This document shows, one piece after another, positions 5,308-9,161 of a stretch of DNA of 9,161 bases. The DNA is from an uncultured Butyrivibrio sp. (GTDB lineage Bacteria; Bacillota; Clostridia; Lachnospirales; Lachnospiraceae), in NCBI RefSeq assembly GCF_947169445.1, contig NZ_CAMVPU010000097.1:1-9161 (forward strand), read 5' to 3'. A program made the position numbers and the translations under genes. The notes under the pieces are model-generated. The model saw nothing but the letters and a program-made list of their open reading frames with translations, did not search any database and was not told the DNA's origin. Position 1 is the stretch's first letter. Every line of letters begins with the position of its first letter.

Positions 5308-5861
5308 GAATAGTTGTAATTAGACATGGAAAAGTACTTCATGACTGGAAAAAGTGGTGTACATCGGCTGAGTTTGATGAGCAGTGTTCATTGTATGATA
5401 AGGCTCAGATTGATGTAGCATCTATAGGCACTGCGCCTGCAAGTGCGATGAGTAACAATGCGCAGAACATATACATAAGTGAATTGAACAGAACCTTGCA
5501 GACTGCAGAAGCGATATTTGGCAAAAGAGATTTCAAGAGAACGTCGTTGATAAATGAGGTTCCGCTTCGCTCTGGTTTTGATACAGCGGTCAAAATGCCT
5601 CTATGGTTTTGGAATGTGTTGGGGAGGTTGCAGTGGCTGACTGGAATCAAGAAGCAACCTGAGATTAAGGCACATACCACTATAAGAGCAGAGCAATTTG
5701 TACAACAGATCATCAAGAGTAATGAAGATTGTGCAATAGTCACACATGGTTTTTTCATGCACACATTGATCAAGGCACTGAGAAAAGAAGGCTTCACGGC
5801 AGACAAAAATCGTGTGGAATACAGGAATGGGGAAGCAATTGTACTAAGGCACGATGATTAA
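5304..5861 (+). CDS. Histidine phosphatase superfamily protein (phosphoglycerate mutase-like)
   Basis: The protein opens with MRIVVIRHGK: R7-H8-G9 is the catalytic motif whose histidine becomes phosphorylated. SELNRTLQTAEAIFG (59-73) carries the second active-site arginine (Arg63), Glu85 in NEVPLRSGF is the probable proton donor, and IVTHGFFMHTLI (145-156) supplies the second histidine (His148). All four pocket positions are present, so it should be a working phosphatase. At 185 residues it is a short branch-1-like member with a reduced cap. The substrate is unknown. The 4-base overlap with the upstream Nudix gene suggests the two act on one pathway, perhaps a Nudix product being dephosphorylated further, but that is inference. 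I see no separate promoter or ribosome binding site; translation probably restarts from the upstream gene. Confidence 0.88.
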   Translation: MRIVVIRHGKVLHDWKKWCTSAEFDEQCSLYDKAQIDVASIGTAPASAMSNNAQNIYISELNRTLQTAEAIFGKRDFKRTSLINEVPLRSGFDTAVKMPLWFWNVLGRLQWLTGIKKQPEIKAHTTIRAEQFVQQIIKSNEDCAIVTHGFFMHTLIKALRKEGFTADKNRVEYRNGEAIVLRHDD

Positions 5862-6046
5862 AGGGGATTCGTAGGTGATATGAGAAAAGACATTTTGTGG
5901 AATAAGTAAGCTGAGAGACATTTCTTCATATGCAAGAGAAAATGCCACAGAAGCAGAGAGGCCGCTGTGATCGAGGCAGCAGTGTACTTAATTCTAAATT
6001 TTATATTTATTTAATATATGTGGTGCTTTTTCCTCGGTTATAATCT
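5862..6046. other. Intergenic stretch without a recognisable gene
   Basis: It contains a 9-codon frame (5880-5909, MRKDILWNK) preceded only by GGTGAT, and one copy of the TTCATATGCA word (5925-5934). It also has a 33-codon frame (5942-6043) whose translation looks random. No hairpin of terminator quality follows the phosphatase gene. The 9-codon frame may be the start of a deleted gene. The 3' part is AT-rich and carries the lipoprotein promoter. Confidence 0.4.
6039..6044 (+). promoter_or_regulatory. -10 element of the lipoprotein gene
   Basis: A perfect TATAAT (6039-6044) stands 41 bases before the lipoprotein ATG. No good -35 box lies 16-18 bases upstream (ATATGT at 17), so the promoter may be weak or dependent on an activator. 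Confidence 0.45.
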
Positions 6047-6067
6047 ATATGTTGCGAAAAAACATAT
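6047..6067 (+). promoter_or_regulatory. Palindrome at the lipoprotein transcription start (operator or 5' UTR hairpin)
   Basis: ATATGTT (6047-6053) and AACATAT (6061-6067) form a perfect 7-bp inverted repeat with a 7-base centre, two bases after the -10 box and ending directly before the ribosome binding site (GAGGAGAGG, 6068-6076). The place fits a repressor operator over the start point. In RNA, only part of the left arm may be transcribed if initiation is near 6051. Confidence 0.42.
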
Positions 6068-6084
6068 GAGGAGAGGAAAAAGTT

Positions 6085-6669
6085 ATGAAAAACAAGTTTG
6101 TAAGCATCATTATTATGGCTGTTCTGGCATTGCAGGTTGTTGCCTGCGGAGCTTCTGATACAGCTAAGGCAGGAGCTTTGGAGTTTGAGTCAATAGCTGA
6201 AACCCGGGAGGATGATGGTCAGGGGGCTGATTTACAGGAGCCTGTGGCGGTTACAGAATCTGAGGCTGAGAGTACAAATACTGAGCCTGAAGCAAATGAA
6301 GAAGCAAATGCAGAAGATGATAGCCAGATTCAAAGATATGATTTCGAAGGTCAGTACTATGCCGGAAGAGGGAACCTTAGCATCACTCAGGAAGCAGACG
6401 GAAGTTTCCTGATTGAGGTATGGTGGGGAAGCAGCGCATCAGAGCACAGCGAATGGGTCATGACCGGAACCTATGACGAAGGCGCTAACAGGATTACTTA
6501 CAGCGACTGCGTGAAGCATGATTATACATTAAAAGAAAATGGTGAGGTAGATACTGATGTTACTGCCTATACCGATGGAACCGGAAATATTCAGATAGTT
6601 GACGGTAGCACAATTGTCTGGACTGATGATCAGGATCATATCGCAGATGATGTTGAATTGACCAGATAA
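6085..6669 (+). CDS. Putative lipoprotein with acidic linker and small beta-rich domain
   Basis: The N-terminus is a lipoprotein signal peptide: MKNK, a hydrophobic core FVSIIIMAVLALQ, and the lipobox VVAC with Cys21. The mature protein would be anchored to the outer face of the cytoplasmic membrane. Residues 22-85 are a Glu/Ala/Thr-rich, very acidic spacer, typical of a wall-spanning linker. Residues 86-190 form a small domain with alternating strands (YDFEGQYYAGRGNLSITQEA, then IEVWWGSS, MTGTYDEG, ADDVELTR). It resembles small exported domains seen in Lachnospiraceae lipoproteins, but I cannot name a function. GAGGAGAGG (6068-6076) precedes the ATG at 8 bases. The gene is monocistronic, with its own -10 box, a palindrome at the start site and a strong terminator. 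Confidence 0.85.
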   Translation: MKNKFVSIIIMAVLALQVVACGASDTAKAGALEFESIAETREDDGQGADLQEPVAVTESEAESTNTEPEANEEANAEDDSQIQRYDFEGQYYAGRGNLSITQEADGSFLIEVWWGSSASEHSEWVMTGTYDEGANRITYSDCVKHDYTLKENGEVDTDVTAYTDGTGNIQIVDGSTIVWTDDQDHIADDVELTR

Positions 6670-6702
6670 TGTCATATTAAGCTGAATTTTACTGTAGAAC
6701 AT

Positions 6703-6742
6703 AAGCAGGCGTTGGTGATAATTTCACTGATGCCTGCTTTTT
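6703..6742 (+). terminator. Strong intrinsic terminator after the lipoprotein gene
   Basis: The arms 6703-6718 and 6724-6739 pair over 16 bp with three G-U wobbles around loop TAATT, followed by a T-run to 6742. It lies 33 bases after the lipoprotein stop. Confidence 0.93.
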
Positions 6743-6778
6743 CGCATAAAAATTTATAATATTTTAATAAAATAAAGG

Positions 6779-6808
6779 GTGCCAACCTATACCTGTTAAA
6801 GGGATAAT
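6779..6808 (+). promoter_or_regulatory. Possible promoter of the MBL-fold gene
   Basis: GTGCCA (6779-6784; 4 of 6) and GATAAT (6803-6808; 5 of 6) are 18 bases apart. An alternative TATAAT at 6755-6760 has no -35 partner outside the preceding terminator. Which one is used is uncertain. Confidence 0.32.
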
Positions 6809-6863
6809 AGTAAGTAGAATCAGATGTTTATGCCAAACTAAACGGGGAAAGGAGGAAGCGGCA

Positions 6864-7679
6864 ATGGCGGGATTGCCTTTTTCCCTGACGATACTGGGAG
6901 CCAGAGGCTCTGTTCCGGTAAGCGGAAGTGAATATATCAAATACGGCGGAGCTACCTCCTGCTACATGCTGGAGGCGGGAAACCAGGTGGTTTTCCTGGA
7001 CGCCGGTACAGGGATAATCGATGCGCCAAGTCTTGATGACAAGGAAGGCATCTATGTTGTCATGTCCCATCCCCATCTTGACCATATTATCGGACTTCCC
7101 TTTTTCCCTGAATTATCCAAAAAGGACAGGAAGATAACCCTGTATGGGAGGCAGGCAAACGGCAGATCCATAGAGGCCCAGATAGAAAAAGCCTATTCAC
7201 CGCCCTATTGGCCTCTGACCATCGCGGAATACCCTTCCAACTTCGTATACGTGGATCTGGAGCTTCCGCTGTCCATACTAAACGGAAGGGACGTGATCCT
7301 TATAGAAGGCATGGAAGTAAGGCACCCCGGAGGGTGTCTGGCCCTTTCAGTGACCTACGAGGGTAAAAAAGTTGTGTATGTCACGGACTGTGAGATAGGA
7401 GAGAGCCTCTCCGACAGACTGGTCCGTTTCAGCAAAAATGCTGATGTGCTTTTGTGCGACGCACAATATACATCAGCTGAATATGAGAACAGAAAAGGCT
7501 TTGGCCACTCCACGCCGGAGATGGCGATTGAGCTGTACAAGGCCAGTGAGGCAGGTAGGCTCCTTTTGATCCATCACGATCCCAAACACAGAGACAGTGA
7601 TCTGGAGAAACTTGAGGCAGAAATAGGTGATAAAAACATCGCCTTTGCAAGAAGCGGAATGAGAATTGAGATCACTTGA
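6864..7679 (+). CDS. MBL-fold metallohydrolase, cyclic-nucleotide phosphodiesterase-like
   Basis: This is a 271-residue metallo-beta-lactamase fold enzyme. The metal ligands are visible in order: H69-P-H71-L-D73-H74 (motif SHPHLDHIIG), His154 in VRHPGG, Asp175 in VTDCE, and His237/His238 in LLIHHDP. DAQYTSAEYENRKGFGHSTP (199-218) is a signature I associate with phosphodiesterase-like members found near nucleotide cyclases and response regulators. Two-metal hydrolysis of a phosphodiester is therefore the likely activity, and a cyclic nucleotide is a plausible substrate, not a proven one. No signal peptide is seen, so it is cytoplasmic. AAAGGAGG (6848-6855) sits 8 bases before the ATG, an ideal site. 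The last 8 bases overlap the 3' end of the GAF gene on the other strand. Confidence 0.9.
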   Translation: MAGLPFSLTILGARGSVPVSGSEYIKYGGATSCYMLEAGNQVVFLDAGTGIIDAPSLDDKEGIYVVMSHPHLDHIIGLPFFPELSKKDRKITLYGRQANGRSIEAQIEKAYSPPYWPLTIAEYPSNFVYVDLELPLSILNGRDVILIEGMEVRHPGGCLALSVTYEGKKVVYVTDCEIGESLSDRLVRFSKNADVLLCDAQYTSAEYENRKGFGHSTPEMAIELYKASEAGRLLLIHHDPKHRDSDLEKLEAEIGDKNIAFARSGMRIEIT

Positions 7680-8376
7680 TGCTCTTGGTGTGCCAGCCGG
7701 AGGTTCCGGATTTCTTTTGAGTTTTTTTACCAATGCCACCGGCTTTGGCCTTTGGTTTGGAGGACCCGGACTTACCGGAAGAATCATTTTCTTCGGAATC
7801 TTCCTTCTTGGTGAGTTCTGCCAGCTGTCCCTTTAGCTTGAGATTTTCCAGATACAGGGCGGTTATGGAAGCCACTGCACTGACCCGCATCTCCTGTTCC
7901 TGGGTAAAAGGTATCCACATGCCATACTTATCCTTGGCATTAATGAGCTGCAGAACGCCCATTACCTCGCCGTTACCTACCAGCATTGGCACAACCAGCA
8001 TTGAGCAGGTGCGGTAATTGTTCATTGCATCGTAGTTGCGGGTGCCGGTGAAATCAAACTCCTTGGAGACGTAGACATCTTTGAGATTAAGTCTCTTTTT
8101 GGTGATGGCGGAGTAGGCGCAGGCGTACTGTTTCTGCATAGGTACCGGCGGAATATCCAGAGAACCGGCCTGATAATTCATGGCGATGCTCTTGGATATG
8201 GTGTAGATATATCTGAACATGAGCTTGTTGTCCTCGATGGTGTAGATGGTACCTCCATCACAGTTGCCAATCAGCATTGATTCCTTAAGGGCCACCTCAA
8301 AGAGAACATCCTGGTCCACGGGTCGGGACATAAGTGTTGTCAGGGTTACAAGACGATCAAGATTGTATCCGCTCAT
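7672..8376 (-). CDS. Stand-alone GAF-domain protein with Lys/Ser-rich tail
   Basis: GAF domains bind small ligands such as cyclic nucleotides, or sense redox or light states, and usually control an attached output. Here the GAF domain fills residues 8-175, with the closing strands TCSMLVVPMLVGNGEVMGVL (123-142) and QLINAKD (143-149). EFDFTGTRNYDAMNN (106-120) matches the region used for cyclic nucleotide binding in PDE/cyclase GAF domains. A helix (158-190) and a low-complexity Ser/Gly/Lys-rich tail (190-234) follow. No catalytic or DNA-binding output domain is present, so it would act through a partner protein. GAAAGG precedes the start by about 9 bases. The gene converges on the MBL-fold gene (8-base overlap of the ends) and diverges from the FecR gene across 83 bases. 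Ligand and partner are unknown. Confidence 0.88.
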   Translation of the reverse strand: MSGYNLDRLVTLTTLMSRPVDQDVLFEVALKESMLIGNCDGGTIYTIEDNKLMFRYIYTISKSIAMNYQAGSLDIPPVPMQKQYACAYSAITKKRLNLKDVYVSKEFDFTGTRNYDAMNNYRTCSMLVVPMLVGNGEVMGVLQLINAKDKYGMWIPFTQEQEMRVSAVASITALYLENLKLKGQLAELTKKEDSEENDSSGKSGSSKPKAKAGGIGKKTQKKSGTSGWHTKSIK

Positions 8377-8405
8377 AGATTAGTACCTTTCTCAGGCAGA
8401 GCCTT

Positions 8406-8433
8406 ATTCTAAATAACGTTCATATATTAACAA
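8406..8433 (-). promoter_or_regulatory. Possible promoter of the GAF gene
   Basis: On the minus strand, TTGTTA (8433-8428) and TAGAAT (8411-8406) are separated by 16 bases, leaving a leader of about 20-25 bases. The hexamers match consensus at 4/6 and 5/6. The plus-strand promoter for the FecR gene is not evident in the same 83-base gap. Confidence 0.45.
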
Positions 8434-8459
8434 TTATATCATCTTGGAGAGAAAAAGTA

Positions 8460-9161
8460 TTGAGACTTTACAGGAAGTTAATGAAGGCCGGGATTCCCTA
8501 TGTGGCCATCTCCATATTGCTGCTGCTTAACTGTCTGTTCGCATCCTCGCTGTATACGAGGGCTGAAGAGATTGTTTCTGATGCAGCAAGCGTCATAAGA
8601 CTTTCCAGGATTGAGGGCACGGTCGAGGTAAGTGAAAGCGCAGGAAAAGAAATAAAAGCAACCGACAACATGCGCCTTTTTACCGGAAATCATATCACTA
8701 CAGCATCCCGTAGCTTCGCTTATTTCAAACTTGATGAATCCAAGGCTGTCAAACTGGACTCTGTAAGTGAGGCAGAGATCAGAAAGAACGGCAAGAAACT
8801 GGAAGTTCTCCTTGCTTCGGGAGGGCTCTATTTTGATGTCTCCAAGCCCCTTGCAGAGGATGAGACCCTGAATATCAAGACCTCAAATATGATCATGGGT
8901 ATCAGAGGAACCAATGCGGATGTTACCATAGTTGATCATAGTCATGTGGTGATCAATCTATATACCGGAAGACTTGTCTGTACTGTGACCAACACCAGGA
9001 CCAATGAGACCACAACCCTTGAGCTGGAGCCAGGGCAGAGCGGTACTTTTGCAGTCGCAGAAACCGGCATTACAGGTGAGATTGATGAGACAGGCGAGGA
9101 AGATAAGTCAGATGAAGGCGACGATAAGGCAGGATTGTCGGTCAGCGCAGAGGTTGGAGAT
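8460..9161 (+). CDS. Exported FecR-domain protein (3' end outside window)
   Basis: The open frame continues past the window end, with 234 codons visible. The N-terminus is a signal peptide or membrane anchor: MRLYRKLMKAG, then a hydrophobic core YVAISILLLLNCLF, then a possible cleavage site near TRA (33-35). Residues 45-157 match the FecR fold: LSRIEGTVEV (48-57), LFTGNHITTASRSFAYFKLD (73-92), LASGGLYFDV (118-127), and IKTSNMIMGIRGTNADV with the hallmark RGT at 149-151. An acidic, low-complexity segment begins near residue 200. No anti-sigma helix is seen ahead of FecR, so this is probably not the iron-sensing anti-sigma type but the extracytoplasmic FecR module. Start choice: TTG at 8460 has GGAGAG (8446-8451) at 8 bases and adds positive charge. 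ATG at 8481 is the alternative with a weaker AGGA. Confidence 0.85.
   Translation, partial: MRLYRKLMKAGIPYVAISILLLLNCLFASSLYTRAEEIVSDAASVIRLSRIEGTVEVSESAGKEIKATDNMRLFTGNHITTASRSFAYFKLDESKAVKLDSVSEAEIRKNGKKLEVLLASGGLYFDVSKPLAEDETLNIKTSNMIMGIRGTNADVTIVDHSHVVINLYTGRLVCTVTNTRTNETTTLELEPGQSGTFAVAETGITGEIDETGEEDKSDEGDDKAGLSVSAEVGD

Noticed and set aside
5405..5806. 133-codon minus-strand frame opposite the histidine phosphatase gene
   Set aside because: It is antisense to a gene with complete catalytic motifs; no start signals.
5942..6043. 33-codon frame before the lipoprotein gene
   Set aside because: It overlaps the lipoprotein promoter, has no ribosome binding site, and looks like random AT-rich translation.
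7733..8017. 94-codon plus-strand frame opposite the GAF gene
   Set aside because: It is antisense to the low-complexity tail and GAF core; the Ser/Pro-rich translation mirrors the coding strand.

Overview
The window looks like chromosomal DNA of a low-to-moderate GC Firmicute, most likely a Lachnospiraceae member of the Butyrivibrio/Pseudobutyrivibrio kind. This is inferred from the EF-Tu sequence, strong AGGAGG-type ribosome binding sites, TATAAT promoters, and a hypothetical protein (3877-4662) that resembles a family I associate with Lachnospiraceae. No search was possible, so the genus is a guess. I see no tRNA, rRNA, CRISPR array or intact insertion sequence.

Layout. (1) 1-910: the 3' two thirds of tuf (EF-Tu) and its terminator. 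(2) 910-1200: a gene-free stretch with a candidate small RNA (promoter-like hexamers, three hairpins, U-run), a further long hairpin, and a 12-codon leader frame. (3) 1179-2200: a HIT-family hydrolase gene, a GNAT acetyltransferase gene broken after about 30 codons, and a decayed stretch carrying an inverted repeat. (4) 2198-4662: an sce7726-type PD-(D/E)XK nuclease-like protein, a GNAT-Nudix fusion whose Nudix half has Ap4A-hydrolase hallmarks, a terminator, and a two-part hypothetical protein. (5) 4724-5861: a terminator, a near-consensus sigma-A promoter and a two-gene unit (MutT-like Nudix hydrolase and histidine phosphatase) joined by an ATGA overlap. (6) 5862-6742: an intergenic stretch, a lipoprotein gene with a palindrome just after its -10 box, and a strong terminator. 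(7) 6864-9161: a metallo-beta-lactamase-fold hydrolase (+), a convergent overlapping GAF-domain gene (-), and a divergent exported FecR-domain protein (+) that runs off the window.

How the genes may fit together. Genes 1204-5861 look like an accessory patch of housecleaning or nucleotide-processing enzymes (HIT, two Nudix, histidine phosphatase), acetyltransferase pieces and a nuclease-like protein. Most sit in separate transcription units, with gene decay between them. The 6864-9161 set (MBL-fold phosphodiesterase-like enzyme, GAF sensor, FecR-domain exported protein) resembles gene sets I associate with CHASE2/adenylate cyclase signalling in other bacteria. The gene after 9161 is therefore the most informative neighbour to look at. 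This last link is inference.
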